This document shows, piece after piece, positions 1-10,755 of a stretch of DNA of 64,000 nt. The notes below the pieces were generated by a model. It searched no databases, was not told the origin of the DNA, and was given only the letters and a program-made list of their open reading frames with translations. Made by a program: the position numbers and the translations under genes. Within the stretch, counting starts at the first letter, position 1; every line of letters starts with the position of its first letter. Source of the stretch: Photorhabdus caribbeanensis (GTDB lineage Bacteria > Pseudomonadota > Gammaproteobacteria > Enterobacterales > Enterobacteriaceae); NCBI RefSeq assembly GCF_018448885.1, contig NZ_RCWB01000006.1, positions 124,001 through 188,000 on the forward strand, given 5' to 3'.

Positions 1-87
1 TTGCAGACCATCACAAAGCCGAATAGTGACATTTTCTGCACCGCCACCAGGTAATCCATCAATGATAAATAATATATGTTCTTTCAT
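1..87 (-). CDS. wabH: LPS core glycosyltransferase WabH, N-terminal fragment
   Basis: Only the first 29 codons are inside the window. They read MKEHILFIIDGLPGGGAENV and onward, the opening of a GT-B fold family 4 glycosyltransferase with the glycine-rich GGGAE nucleotide-sugar loop. The start codon overlaps the wabG stop as ATGA, so the two are translationally coupled. The order waaQ, wabG, then this gene matches the Klebsiella core locus, where WabH adds an N-acetylglucosamine residue to the outer core. The symbol rests on that order and on the N-terminus alone. Confidence 0.6.
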   Translation of the reverse strand, partial: MKEHILFIIDGLPGGGAENVTIRLCDGLQ

Positions 88-1214
88 GATGAGAGCACCC
101 TTTCATATAACCCAATGAGCTGTTGTGATAAATGTTCCGGTGTATAACTGAGTATTCCCGTTCTTGCTAATTCTGACATTTTATTATTCAAATGATTTGA
201 AGGCGTATTCTGAATCGCTTCCGTAATATCTGAGATAGCCAAAGCATCACAGACAAACCCGTTATTCCCAGAAGTAATAAATTCAGCGCCTCCACATGTC
301 GTACTGGTTATTACCGGAAGCCCGCAAGCCATTGCCTCCAGTATCACATTTGGAAACGGATCATATAAGGTCGGTAGCAATAAGCCATCTGCAAGCTGAT
401 AAAAAGGCAATGTTCTTTTCTGAACTCCCATAAACCTGATCCGCTCATTACATCCCAGTGAATTAGCTAACTGCTGATATTTCTTCTCTTCTTTATCCTG
501 CCCCACAACGATTAAATAGGCATCAGTCGCACTCACTGCCTGAATCGCTGCTTTTAATCCCTTCCGCTCAAACCCCGAACCAACATAAACTAAGCATTTA
601 ACCTGTAGGGGAAGGTTGTGTTCTTTCCTTAATTGTATTCTCTGAGACTCCGTTGCCGGAAAAAATTGTTTATTGTCTATCGAATTATAAATAACCGATA
701 TTTTTTCCTCAGAAAGCCCAAAAACTGTCATGACCTCCCTTTTTACCATTTCCGAGTTACAAATGACCATTTTTAACTCTGGTGCCGAATACATCTTTTG
801 CTCAGCATCCATCACATAACGATGGTAACGACTCGTAAAAAGCAATTTACTTCGCCAAGGAGATAAAACACGCGCACGCTGCTGTAGCCAACGCTGATGA
901 ACACCATCACCCGCACGATAAATATCGCAACCCGCAATACGTTCGTGACTTTGAATAAGATCAAATTGCTCTTTTTCCCATATTACTTTAGCAGCTTTGG
1001 CAAATCCTCTCTCACGGCTGATGCGTCCCCATTTATGAGGATTTGCTAAATGCACATGCCAATCAGAATTAACGTCTCCCTGCCAGGAGCGCGTAATAAC
1101 GTTAAGCTCCAGATTTTCATTCCCTAAAGCTTCTAAGGCGCGGGAGACAAAACGTTCTGCACCACCATCCGGACGATATTTCTGCCGAACAATCGCAAGA
1201 CGTACTAATTTCAT
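84..1214 (-). CDS. wabG: LPS core glycosyltransferase, WabG-like (GT4)
   Basis: A 376-residue GT-B glycosyltransferase of family 4. The N-terminus has LVRQKYRPDGGAERFVSRAL, the acceptor-side glycine loop of the family. The C-terminal half has VGSGFERKG and the donor-binding segment DPFPNVILEAMACGLPV with the E-x7-E pair. From memory it resembles Klebsiella and Serratia WabG, which adds galacturonic acid to heptose II of the inner core; other LPS GT4 enzymes such as WaaG are related alternatives. It acts at the cytoplasmic face of the inner membrane. The start overlaps the waaQ stop by four bases and its stop overlaps wabH, so the three form one leftward operon. Confidence 0.75.
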   Translation of the reverse strand: MKLVRLAIVRQKYRPDGGAERFVSRALEALGNENLELNVITRSWQGDVNSDWHVHLANPHKWGRISRERGFAKAAKVIWEKEQFDLIQSHERIAGCDIYRAGDGVHQRWLQQRARVLSPWRSKLLFTSRYHRYVMDAEQKMYSAPELKMVICNSEMVKREVMTVFGLSEEKISVIYNSIDNKQFFPATESQRIQLRKEHNLPLQVKCLVYVGSGFERKGLKAAIQAVSATDAYLIVVGQDKEEKKYQQLANSLGCNERIRFMGVQKRTLPFYQLADGLLLPTLYDPFPNVILEAMACGLPVITSTTCGGAEFITSGNNGFVCDALAISDITEAIQNTPSNHLNNKMSELARTGILSYTPEHLSQQLIGLYERVLSS

Positions 1215-2275
1215 AATAAATTTCTCCGGGCGGCAGCAATAACCATATCACTGGGAATGACATTCAGATAACGTATATCCGTTTTAGTATCAACATCATC
1301 AGGATCAGGTAAATCACCATAATCACCAGCCCAAATCACTTCACCTTTCGCTTCCCACGGACGCCAGAATACTAACTTTGATGGCCCAAATAAAGCGATA
1401 ACAGGTGTTTTCAACGCTGCGGCCATATGCATAGCAACGGAATCCATCCCTATGAATAAATTAGCCCCCTCAATCAGCACTGCAAGTTGCGGTAAAGTTA
1501 ACTGTCCAGCAAAAGAAACCACTCTTTCTTTTGGGCAGTGTGATAAAATCTTCTCCACCATCTCCTCCTCCTTACTATCTGGCCCGGAGGTGACAACAAT
1601 TGTCCAACCATCAGACTGCAATGCACTAATCGTTTCACTCATCTTTTTTTCATCCCAACATTTAAAAAGCCAGCGGGATGTTGGTTGCACAACAATATAT
1701 TTTTGATTCACACCACGCTTATCAAGAAGCGCTAAAACAATCTCTTTATCCTCCTGGCGGTAACTCATCGTCACTTTAGTGTTGATCAACGGAAGATTTA
1801 ACAGCGAAAGAGCTGACAAATTCTGCTCAACAATATGCAAAAACTGGCTATGCTCTGTCGGAACAAGATTTGTGAAGCATTTTTTCCAAAACAGGCTTCG
1901 TCGTTTTACTAAATCGAACCCAATACGCACTTTTGCGCCAGTAAATCGTGCCACAAATGCACTATACCATTGATCAGCAAGATTAATAACCAAGTCGTAT
2001 TGACGATATCTTAATCGTCTAAGCAATCTCCATTCATGACCAAGATGTGCTTTGGTTCCTTGTTTTTTCCATTGTCTGTCTATAGAAAATAGATTATCCA
2101 CAGCAGAAAAATAAGCCAATATTGGTTCGGTTTCTTTGTAGAGTAAAACATCTATTTCCACCTCAGGATAATTATCCTTAAGGGTATTAATAACTGGTGT
2201 AATTAATAATACATCACCATGATGTCGTAACTTTATTATCAGAATACGGTCAAATTGAGTGTGTAATTTACTCAT
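1211..2275 (-). CDS. waaQ: LPS heptosyltransferase III WaaQ
   Basis: A 354-residue GT9 heptosyltransferase, close to the usual 344-356. The N-terminus reads ILIIKLRHHGDVLLITPVIN, the typical GT9 opening with the conserved Asp. The C-terminal donor domain has VVQPTSRWLFKCW and IGMDSVAMHMAAALKTP, which in this family bind ADP-heptose. WaaQ adds the branching heptose III to heptose II of the LPS inner core. It is the first gene of the leftward waaQ-wabG-wabH operon and is divergent from waaA. An ops-like element lies 35 bases upstream. Confidence 0.9.
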   Translation of the reverse strand: MSKLHTQFDRILIIKLRHHGDVLLITPVINTLKDNYPEVEIDVLLYKETEPILAYFSAVDNLFSIDRQWKKQGTKAHLGHEWRLLRRLRYRQYDLVINLADQWYSAFVARFTGAKVRIGFDLVKRRSLFWKKCFTNLVPTEHSQFLHIVEQNLSALSLLNLPLINTKVTMSYRQEDKEIVLALLDKRGVNQKYIVVQPTSRWLFKCWDEKKMSETISALQSDGWTIVVTSGPDSKEEEMVEKILSHCPKERVVSFAGQLTLPQLAVLIEGANLFIGMDSVAMHMAAALKTPVIALFGPSKLVFWRPWEAKGEVIWAGDYGDLPDPDDVDTKTDIRYLNVIPSDMVIAAARRNLL

Positions 2276-2309
2276 TGCATTCCCAGTATAAAGATACAGA
2301 TTAAAGAAA

Positions 2310-2320
2310 AAGCTGCCGCG
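2310..2320 (-). promoter_or_regulatory. ops-like RfaH recruitment element upstream of waaQ
   Basis: On the minus strand the leader of waaQ contains CGCGGCAGCTT. Compared with the ops core GGCGGTAGCNT it differs at two fixed positions. The ops element in E. coli lies in the leader of the waaQ operon and recruits the antiterminator RfaH to a paused polymerase. Position and orientation are right, but the T-to-C change is in a conserved base, so this is a candidate only. Confidence 0.4.
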
Positions 2321-2502
2321 ACCATATGCAGAAGCTGCAAAAAATCCGTGCTACTTTCATATTAATAGAAGCACGATCTTGCTTAAAAATCCTATTTACC
2401 TTTCTAATTCTGTTCAGATTCTAGAGGCCATACGCATTTTCATACTTTCTTTGAAGCAATGTGATACTATTGGCACTAATTTATGTAAATGAATTTGATA
2501 GA

Positions 2503-3780
2503 ATGTTACTGCGTTTATATCAGGTACTTCTCTACCTTATCCAACCTCTGATTTGGTTGCGTTTATTGCTCCGCAGTCGCCAAGCCCCTGCTTACCGTCA
2601 GCGCTGGGGTGAACGCTACGGTTTTTGTGCTGGCAAAGTTGCCGCTGGAGGCATCCTGCTCCATTCTGTTTCCGTTGGTGAGACGTTGGCCGCCATCCCT
2701 TTAGTCAGAGCCTTGCGCCATCACTACCCTTTTTTACCCATTACCGTGACAACGATGACGCCAACGGGCTCAGAAAGAGTGCTTTCTGCTCTGGGAAATG
2801 ATGTTAATCACGTCTATTTGCCATACGATCTTCCCGGTTCTATGGAGCGCTTCCTCAATCAAGTTAATCCAAAGTTAGTCATTATTATGGAAACAGAACT
2901 TTGGCCTAATCTGATTTTCCAACTTCACCAACGTAACATTCCTCTGGTCATTGCTAATGCCCGTTTGTCTGCACGTTCTGCTGCGGGATACCAAAAGGTA
3001 GGGAATTTCGTAAAAACAATTTTGCGCAGCATTACCTTGATTGCTGCTCAGAATCCTGAAGATGGCGAACGCTTTATTGAACTGGGTTTAAAACGCTCTC
3101 AACTGACTATTACCGGCAGTTTGAAATTCGATATCTCAGTAACGCCTGAATTGGCAGCTAAGGCCGTGACACTACGGCGCCAATGGGCCGCTCGTCGGCC
3201 TGTCTGGATAGCCACCAGCACCCATGATGGGGAAGAGAGTATTATTCTGGATGCTCATTGCAAGTTACTGAAACAGTGTCCAAGTCTGCTACTGATCCTA
3301 GTTCCTCGTCATCCTGAACGTTTTATTAAAGCTGAAGAGTTAACCAAGAAAGCTGGACTCAGCTACATTCTTCGCAGTTCTGATAAAATCCCTGACGCCA
3401 ATATTCAGGTTGTTATCGGCGATACGATGGGTGAACTGATGTTGCTCTATGGTATTGCCGATCTGGCCTTTGTTGGCGGCAGCTTGGTTGAACGTGGCGG
3501 CCACAACCCGCTAGAAGCGGCAGCCCATGCTATTCCGGTGCTAATGGGCCCACATACCTTTAACTTTAAGGATATCTGCGCCAAGCTGAATCAGGCTAAT
3601 GGTCTGATTACCGTTACGGACAGCCACTCTTTGTTCACCGAAATCAATAGCTTACTGACTGACGAAGATTATCGCCTGTATTATGGTCGCCACGCAGCAG
3701 AAGTGCTGCATGAAAATCAGGGCGCACTTCAACGTCTGCTTAAACTGCTGGAACCCTATCTCCCACCTCGGAGCCACTGA
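2503..3780 (+). CDS. waaA: Kdo transferase WaaA
   Basis: A bifunctional 3-deoxy-D-manno-octulosonic acid transferase that adds two Kdo residues to lipid IVA at the inner membrane. The 425-residue reading from MLLRLYQVLLYLIQPLIW equals the E. coli length; an in-frame GTG 42 bases upstream would add residues unlike the family and is not used. Residues 1-25 hold the membrane anchor. LHSVSVGETLAAIPL contains the acceptor-side catalytic Glu, and VGGSLVERGGHNPLEAA is the donor-site signature. It is divergent from waaQ and followed directly by waaE, whose ATG abuts the stop. Confidence 0.97.
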   Translation: MLLRLYQVLLYLIQPLIWLRLLLRSRQAPAYRQRWGERYGFCAGKVAAGGILLHSVSVGETLAAIPLVRALRHHYPFLPITVTTMTPTGSERVLSALGNDVNHVYLPYDLPGSMERFLNQVNPKLVIIMETELWPNLIFQLHQRNIPLVIANARLSARSAAGYQKVGNFVKTILRSITLIAAQNPEDGERFIELGLKRSQLTITGSLKFDISVTPELAAKAVTLRRQWAARRPVWIATSTHDGEESIILDAHCKLLKQCPSLLLILVPRHPERFIKAEELTKKAGLSYILRSSDKIPDANIQVVIGDTMGELMLLYGIADLAFVGGSLVERGGHNPLEAAAHAIPVLMGPHTFNFKDICAKLNQANGLITVTDSHSLFTEINSLLTDEDYRLYYGRHAAEVLHENQGALQRLLKLLEPYLPPRSH

Positions 3781-5036
<1,256 letters not shown>

Positions 5037-5051
5037 TTCACTCCGTTCACT

Positions 5052-5092
5052 GGAGGCGGCACAAAGTAGGATATTCCCTATGCAACGCCTCC
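5052..5092. terminator. inverted repeat between convergent coaD and mutM
   Basis: Arms GGAGGCG and CGCCTCC are separated by 27 bases. They lie between the coaD stop and the mutM stop, so the stem could end transcription from either side. Neither strand has a clear run of T after the stem. Confidence 0.4.
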
Positions 5093-5111
5093 CCTAACTA
5101 TCCGATATCAA

Positions 5112-5921
5112 CTAATACTGACAGTGACGGCAAAAGAAAGTACTGCGCTGCCCAAGCTTAATACTCTCAATTTTTTCACCACAAATTCGGCATGGCTCTC
5201 CTGCTCTGCCATAAACAAACAACTCTTGAGCAAAATAGCCCGGTTTACCATCAGATTGCAGGAAATCCCTGAGTGTTGTGCCACCCTGCTCAATAGATCG
5301 TTGTAGAACCTTCTTAATCGTTTCTGCCAGTAAATTGGCTTCACACTCAGTTAAAGTATGCGCGGGACGATCAGGCTGAATATGGGCAGTAAACAACGCC
5401 TCATTTGCATAGATATTACCGACCCCAACAACTAATTTGTTATCCATTAGCCAGGGCTTAATCAAGGTTTTTTTCTTACTTGACTGGGTGTAAAGATAAG
5501 AACCATTAAAATCATCAGAAAGCGGTTCCGGCCCCAAATGAGCCAATACCGAGCACCGTTCGAGATTATCACTCCATAACCACGCCCCAAATCGTCTGGG
5601 ATCGGTATAACGCAAAACCTTACCATCTGCCATCACTAAATCCACATGATCGTGTTTCTCCGCAGGGCGCTCCTCTGGCAAGATACGCAAGCTACCCGAC
5701 ATCCCCAAATGGACAATAATCCAGCCACTTGCCAGTTCAATCAGCAAATATTTGGCCCGGCGTTGAATGCTAAGCACAAGCTGATCACTCAACTTCATAA
5801 TTTCTTCCGCCACCGGCCAACGTAGCCGACCATTCCTGACTACCGCATACTGGATCACATTCCCTACCAGATGTGGCTCTATTCCCCTCCGGCTGGTTTC
5901 TACTTCTGGTAGTTCTGGCAT
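5112..5921 (-). CDS. mutM: formamidopyrimidine-DNA glycosylase MutM (Fpg)
   Basis: Removes 8-oxoguanine and formamidopyrimidines from DNA and then cuts the abasic site. The 269-residue protein starts MPELPEVET, where Pro2 is the Schiff-base nucleophile and Glu3 the general acid. The C-terminus carries the four-cysteine zinc finger CRICGEKI...FFCRHCQ. It lies convergent to coaD and divergent from waaL, and so splits the LPS locus, as in related enterobacteria. Confidence 0.97.
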   Translation of the reverse strand: MPELPEVETSRRGIEPHLVGNVIQYAVVRNGRLRWPVAEEIMKLSDQLVLSIQRRAKYLLIELASGWIIVHLGMSGSLRILPEERPAEKHDHVDLVMADGKVLRYTDPRRFGAWLWSDNLERCSVLAHLGPEPLSDDFNGSYLYTQSSKKKTLIKPWLMDNKLVVGVGNIYANEALFTAHIQPDRPAHTLTECEANLLAETIKKVLQRSIEQGGTTLRDFLQSDGKPGYFAQELFVYGRAGEPCRICGEKIESIKLGQRSTFFCRHCQY

Positions 5922-6034
5922 GGTAATAACTCCTAACTATGTATATTGTTTCAACTCTATTGCATCTGAGCAGATTAAGATAATCTTTTCATGTATTATT
6001 TCCAACCAAACTCAACAGAAACGAAAGCAGATTG

Positions 6035-7258
6035 ATGAATATGTTTAATATTAAAAGTCGTGATAAAAGATCATTATGGAATTTATCCATCATTGGGATT
6101 TATATAGCCCTTGTTTATCTGCCCGATATAACGAGATATAAAAACCTGGTTATCGTGCTTATTGGCATTACAGCACTAACCTACCTGGTGACAGATTTTC
6201 GTCAAGTGCTGCGCTCCATGCGTAATTCTCTGTTTCTATCCATTCTGCTATTCATTTTAGCCATGTTCTATTCAGTGGCGATTTCCGTCGATCCGGCATT
6301 GAGTTTTCAGGAGATGAATAAACCTATCTTAAATGGACTATTATTGTTCAGTTTTACTTTTCCTGTTGTCTTGTACAAAGAAAACAAAGAAAGTATTGCC
6401 AAGATGATCCTGTTCTCATTTGCCATTGGTATGCTGGCAATATGCCTCACTGATATTGGTAAATACATTATTAACTACAATAAAGGTGAAATGCCTTTTA
6501 CTGACTTCAATCACCGAGAATTTTCTTACGGCTTTATTTTCTATTTCCCCATCTTACTGTGTACTTGGGCATTGTGGAAGAAACATACCCTAGTGAGTTG
6601 GCTGATACTGGCTGTTGCTTCCGCTATCAGTCTGTTTTTGTTATTAGGTACTTTAGCCCGTGGCGCTTGGGTCGCCGTTGCTGTCATCACTGCTTTTATC
6701 ATTATTATTAATCGGGAATGGAAGCTGACCATCATAGCAAGTTTAATCCTTAGTTTTTCAGTTGTACTTTCTCACACTACGATCATAGCTAATGAAAATA
6801 CTAAATTATTATTTTGGAAGCTTACTCAAACTGATAGCAGCCATCGTTATAAAAATGGCACACAGGGTGCTGCTCTTGAGTTAATTCAAGAAAACCCGAT
6901 TAAAGGCTACGGTTTTGGCAATAAAGTCTATCACAAGGTCTACAATGAACGAGCTGCTGACTATCCAGACTGGATATATCGCACATCCATCGGCCCCCAT
7001 AATATCTTTTTGGCACTCTGGTTTGCCGGTGGAATCATTGGTTTGATTACCACTTTGCTGATGACCTTCTCAGCGCTATACACGGGTAGCCAAATTATTA
7101 GCCGTAACAATGGCGTAATAAAGCAGGCCAGTATTATTCTACTGACGGGATTTATCGGATTATTTATCGTCCGAGGCGCCTTTGAAAATACCTATATCAA
7201 TGAAATAGGTATTCTATTCGGTCTGATGATTGCTCTACATCAGCAGAAAAACGATTAA
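6035..7258 (+). CDS. waaL: O-antigen ligase WaaL
   Basis: An integral membrane protein of 407 residues with about 11-12 hydrophobic segments by eye. It carries the O-antigen ligase (Wzy_C) features: LLLGTLARGAWVAV, with the conserved Arg, and the periplasmic loop ending in GPHNIFLALWFAGG, whose His is essential in the family. It joins undecaprenyl-linked O-polysaccharide to the lipid A core on the periplasmic side. The first ATG (6035) is preferred over an adjacent TTG. The gene stands alone between mutM and a leftward glycosyltransferase operon, with only 33 bases to the latter. Confidence 0.85.
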   Translation: MNMFNIKSRDKRSLWNLSIIGIYIALVYLPDITRYKNLVIVLIGITALTYLVTDFRQVLRSMRNSLFLSILLFILAMFYSVAISVDPALSFQEMNKPILNGLLLFSFTFPVVLYKENKESIAKMILFSFAIGMLAICLTDIGKYIINYNKGEMPFTDFNHREFSYGFIFYFPILLCTWALWKKHTLVSWLILAVASAISLFLLLGTLARGAWVAVAVITAFIIIINREWKLTIIASLILSFSVVLSHTTIIANENTKLLFWKLTQTDSSHRYKNGTQGAALELIQENPIKGYGFGNKVYHKVYNERAADYPDWIYRTSIGPHNIFLALWFAGGIIGLITTLLMTFSALYTGSQIISRNNGVIKQASIILLTGFIGLFIVRGAFENTYINEIGILFGLMIALHQQKND

Positions 7259-7291
7259 CCAGACCTCACGGCTATACTATCAAACCGATTA

Positions 7292-8467
7292 TTATGCAGA
7301 AATATCCTTTGATATTGTCTGCATAATAAACTTCGCTCGCTGTTCCCAATTAAAACGCTCTGTCACCAACATTTTCGCATAACTGACTTGTGACTTAACT
7401 TTTTCTGGATTATCTCTTATTAACTGAATCTGTTGAGCAAAACTCTCCGCATTTTCACTATCAGCAAAACTGACCGCATTCTCATCAGCTACATCACGAA
7501 TCGAAGGAAAATCGGAGATAACCACCGGCTTATCCATCGCCATATATTCAAATAATTTCAGTGGCGAAGTATAGCGACTACCAATGCTGGTTTTAGTTAA
7601 TGGCAACAGACAAATATCATTATCTGCAATTATCTGAAAACGTAATTTAGGTTGAATAAACCCAAGAAAATTAATTTTATCGCCAACTCCCATTTGCTGA
7701 GCAATCTGCCGCAATTGCTGAATTTGCCCTAGTTCACCACCAGCAATATTTAATACCGCATTTTCAAGGTAAGCCATCGCTTTGATCGCCGTAGGAACAC
7801 CTTTCCAACGATGCAAGCTGCCCAAATAAAGGATCTGGGTTGGTAATTCACCATCGTCTGATACACGTTTATCTAACGACATCGACTCGACTGCCAACAT
7901 ATCCACACCATCCGGCGCAACAACTATTGGCGTGTTGACATTGTATTCACTAATAATATCATCACTGAGTAACGACGTCAGAACGAAAATAATCCTGGAC
8001 TGACGATAAACAAAGTGTTCGATTTCTTTCAGCTTCTGATATTTACGCTGATTTTTATTTTTACTTAAATCATGCGATTCTTTAAATGATTGAGCAAAAA
8101 TTTCATGACTTTCAAAAAATAGCGGAATTTCTGAATGTTCACATAATAAATACTTTGCCATTTTCAGATTACGGGTAAAAACGGCATCTACCTCATTTCT
8201 CTTCAACCAATGGGAAACTTGGAAATAGAACATCTTTTGAGTATTGAATGGAAAATACCATTTACGCCGAATATTGCGTAAAGAGATCAGCGTAGCGGAT
8301 GGTGATAATGGACGTCCCAAGATCTCCTCTGCGGTATTTTTACCTTCAGGCGTAACCAGATATACACTAGCTCCCTGGCGCGCAAATGCATCAACATTCT
8401 GCAAAATTTGCAGTGATGCTACCCGATAATCAGGAACCGGATAGGGATCAATATAGGCGATTTTCAT
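7292..8467 (-). CDS. family 4 glycosyltransferase, probably LPS core
   Basis: A 391-residue GT-B glycosyltransferase. The N-terminal domain starts MKIAYIDPYPVPDYRVASLQ. The C-terminal domain has ILYLGSLHRWKGVPTAIKAM and the donor-site region SPLKLFEYMAMDKPVVISDFP, with the glutamate-containing E-x7-E-like segment. It is the last gene of a leftward operon, and its start overlaps the preceding gene by 20 bases. Substrate cannot be told from sequence; the location next to waaL supports a role in the outer core. Confidence 0.8.
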   Translation of the reverse strand: MKIAYIDPYPVPDYRVASLQILQNVDAFARQGASVYLVTPEGKNTAEEILGRPLSPSATLISLRNIRRKWYFPFNTQKMFYFQVSHWLKRNEVDAVFTRNLKMAKYLLCEHSEIPLFFESHEIFAQSFKESHDLSKNKNQRKYQKLKEIEHFVYRQSRIIFVLTSLLSDDIISEYNVNTPIVVAPDGVDMLAVESMSLDKRVSDDGELPTQILYLGSLHRWKGVPTAIKAMAYLENAVLNIAGGELGQIQQLRQIAQQMGVGDKINFLGFIQPKLRFQIIADNDICLLPLTKTSIGSRYTSPLKLFEYMAMDKPVVISDFPSIRDVADENAVSFADSENAESFAQQIQLIRDNPEKVKSQVSYAKMLVTERFNWEQRAKFIMQTISKDISA

Positions 8468-9566
8468 TATTTATCGCTTTTAGTAAACGATTTGCTGAAT
8501 GCTCCCAGGTATACATTGTTTCAATCCGTTGACGAGCTGCTTTTCCCATTTTTTGCCCCCTGTCTGGTTGAGACAATAAAAAATTAACCGCATCAGCAAT
8601 TGCTGAAGCATCTCCTGGCGTAACCAAGATACCTGAATTACTTTCATTACCGACAACTTCAGGTATGCCTCCAACATAACTGGCAATAACCGGCCTGCCA
8701 CACGCCATCGCCTCCGCAATCGTAATCCCAAATGCTTCATCACCAATACTTGGGAAAATCCCTGCATCACCAGCAGCATAATATTCAGGTAACTGATCAT
8801 GCCCTACAGGTGGATGGAAGATGACCTGTTTTTCCAGCCGCAGCGCCGAAACCCGCTTTTCCAAACGTTTCAGATCTTCACCCGCCCCAATAATCAGCAA
8901 CTTAACATCTTTATCCTGTAGCTGAGCCATTGCATCAACAGCCACATGTATGCCTTTCCAGCCAACCAAACGTCCGGCAAAAGTCAGCAAAAATGTTTTA
9001 TCACTGATCCCAAGACGCGTTCTGACAGAGGAGTCTATCGGTCTAAATTTATTAATATCAACACCATTGTAAATAACTTTCGGGAATTGTTTAAAATGAT
9101 GCTGAATCTGCCAGGCATTAAAATAGCTGCATGCCACCCAAGCCGAAATTCGCTTACTCAGCTTTCTGTCACCCTTGAAAAAACTGGTGCCGCCGCTCAT
9201 ATAGCAAAATTTGGTGCGACTCTCTTTTGGCATCATTCGAGGCCAGAAAAAATCAAATGGCTTCGTCAGAATAATCCAGTCAAAATCTTCAGCAATAACC
9301 GTATCACGGGCATGGCGAGCAAACGAGTAGCGTTCAATAATACGTTGGAAACGTCGACCAATATTAATCACTTTCTCTCTGGGAATGAATGGAAAAGTAT
9401 GAACCTGGATTGCTCTTCCATTGAGTTCTGGCTGGATATCACCTTTCCCACCAAAAATATGGATCTCATGACCAGCATCAGTCAACGCTTTCGCAAGTTC
9501 CCAGACTGCCGTCTGAATACCACCGTAAGACATAGTTACAGTGACATCAACCAAACCTATTTTCAT
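8448..9566 (-). CDS. family 4 glycosyltransferase, probably LPS core
   Basis: A 372-residue GT4 enzyme. It opens MKIGLVDVTVTMSYGGIQTAVWELAKAL, with the glycine loop YGGIQ. The donor domain shows LTFAGRLVGWKGIHVAVDAM and EAFGITIAEAMACGRPVIAS, the E-x7-E motif. It is the middle gene of three with 20-base overlaps on each side, which argues for one transcript and coupled translation. The sugar and the acceptor are unknown. Confidence 0.82.
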   Translation of the reverse strand: MKIGLVDVTVTMSYGGIQTAVWELAKALTDAGHEIHIFGGKGDIQPELNGRAIQVHTFPFIPREKVINIGRRFQRIIERYSFARHARDTVIAEDFDWIILTKPFDFFWPRMMPKESRTKFCYMSGGTSFFKGDRKLSKRISAWVACSYFNAWQIQHHFKQFPKVIYNGVDINKFRPIDSSVRTRLGISDKTFLLTFAGRLVGWKGIHVAVDAMAQLQDKDVKLLIIGAGEDLKRLEKRVSALRLEKQVIFHPPVGHDQLPEYYAAGDAGIFPSIGDEAFGITIAEAMACGRPVIASYVGGIPEVVGNESNSGILVTPGDASAIADAVNFLLSQPDRGQKMGKAARQRIETMYTWEHSANRLLKAINNENRLY

Positions 9567-10569
9567 CTTTTCTTCCTGACGACGTAGTTCCTAGTAACTT
9601 TTGCGTTGCCTGCCAGACTTGTTCAACAGATATTGCAGACATCGAGTCTTCGCGGGTGGCTTGCATATAGTGAACCGGATGTTCAATAACCGCCAAATGT
9701 GAATGCTGTTGAGGCGCTAAGAAACAGCCTGGGTGAAAACTATGATACATAGCAACCATTGGGATATCTAATGCACCGGCTAAGTGTGTCGGCCCTGTAT
9801 CAACACCAACATATAAATCAAGTCTACTCATTATTGCTGCATTCTGTCGCATTGTCAGTCTACCAACCAATGAAGTACACTTTTCAGCGCCTAATCTTTT
9901 TGCCAGTGACTGTGCAGCCATTTTACCGTCAGTACTGCCTAATAACATAATATGCGACTGGGTATAACGGCTATAAATGCATTGAGCTAATTGGTAAAAA
10001 TGTTCAACTGGCCAATCACGATAAGCTTTTGCCGGGAAACTTTGTAACTGAAAACCAATCAGGAGTTTGTCCTCTAAATGATTCTGCCGCACAAAATCAT
10101 CAGCAAAACGTAACTCCTTTTCACTAATACAATAATTCAACCGCCAGTCACTTACCTCAACATCTACCGCACCAGCAAGCATGGCCCGCTCCTGCTGAGC
10201 GGGCATCAACACCTTTGGCTTTTCCACAGTTAGCCAATCAGATTGCAACGTGGACTTATCTGAAAACGAAACTGTTAAGCGCGATTTACGTTTTGCATAC
10301 TGCAATAAAGGTTTATCGTCACTATAGACTAAAGCCAGATCATAATGTTTACGGCTAAACCAACCACACCATTTTGCCTTACCTTTCGAAAAAGCAGTCA
10401 ATTTATTGATATCATTTATATTTTCAAGGATCTGTTTAGTCCTTTTATGAGCCATAACATCAATATTCGCACCAGGCCATTTCTGTTTTAAAGCACGGAT
10501 CACCGGCGTTACCAGTAAGGTATCACCAAAACGTGCTATAACAATGACCAAAATATTCTTGATCTGCAT
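9547..10569 (-). CDS. family 9 heptosyltransferase, LPS core
   Basis: A 340-residue GT9 protein. The N-terminus NILVIVIARFGDTLLVTPVIRAL is the heptosyltransferase signature, with the conserved Asp. The C-terminal half has IGFQLQSFPAKAYRDWP and YVGVDTGPTHLAGALDIP, the ADP-heptose site. It is a second heptosyltransferase beside WaaQ and differs clearly from it; WaaC and WaaF are not in the window. It begins the three-gene leftward operon. A transfer of heptose to the outer core is an inference. Confidence 0.82.
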   Translation of the reverse strand: MQIKNILVIVIARFGDTLLVTPVIRALKQKWPGANIDVMAHKRTKQILENINDINKLTAFSKGKAKWCGWFSRKHYDLALVYSDDKPLLQYAKRKSRLTVSFSDKSTLQSDWLTVEKPKVLMPAQQERAMLAGAVDVEVSDWRLNYCISEKELRFADDFVRQNHLEDKLLIGFQLQSFPAKAYRDWPVEHFYQLAQCIYSRYTQSHIMLLGSTDGKMAAQSLAKRLGAEKCTSLVGRLTMRQNAAIMSRLDLYVGVDTGPTHLAGALDIPMVAMYHSFHPGCFLAPQQHSHLAVIEHPVHYMQATREDSMSAISVEQVWQATQKLLGTTSSGRKDENRFG

Positions 10570-10755
10570 AAGACAATTATCTAATTAATCCGCTACAAAA
10601 TTCAACAAAATATACAAAAAACCATTTTGCATACAATTGATTGCAACAGAGTGATTTAACGAACAATCAACCTTAAAGTAATTTAATATCAATAAGTTAA
10701 TATTACCTAAAACCATAAGCCAAAGGATCAGGATCAGAATAAATCTTAAAAAATG

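Noticed and set aside
8946-9587. A 213-codon plus-strand reading opposite two glycosyltransferase genes
   Set aside because: It is wholly antisense to well-supported coding and has no family features.
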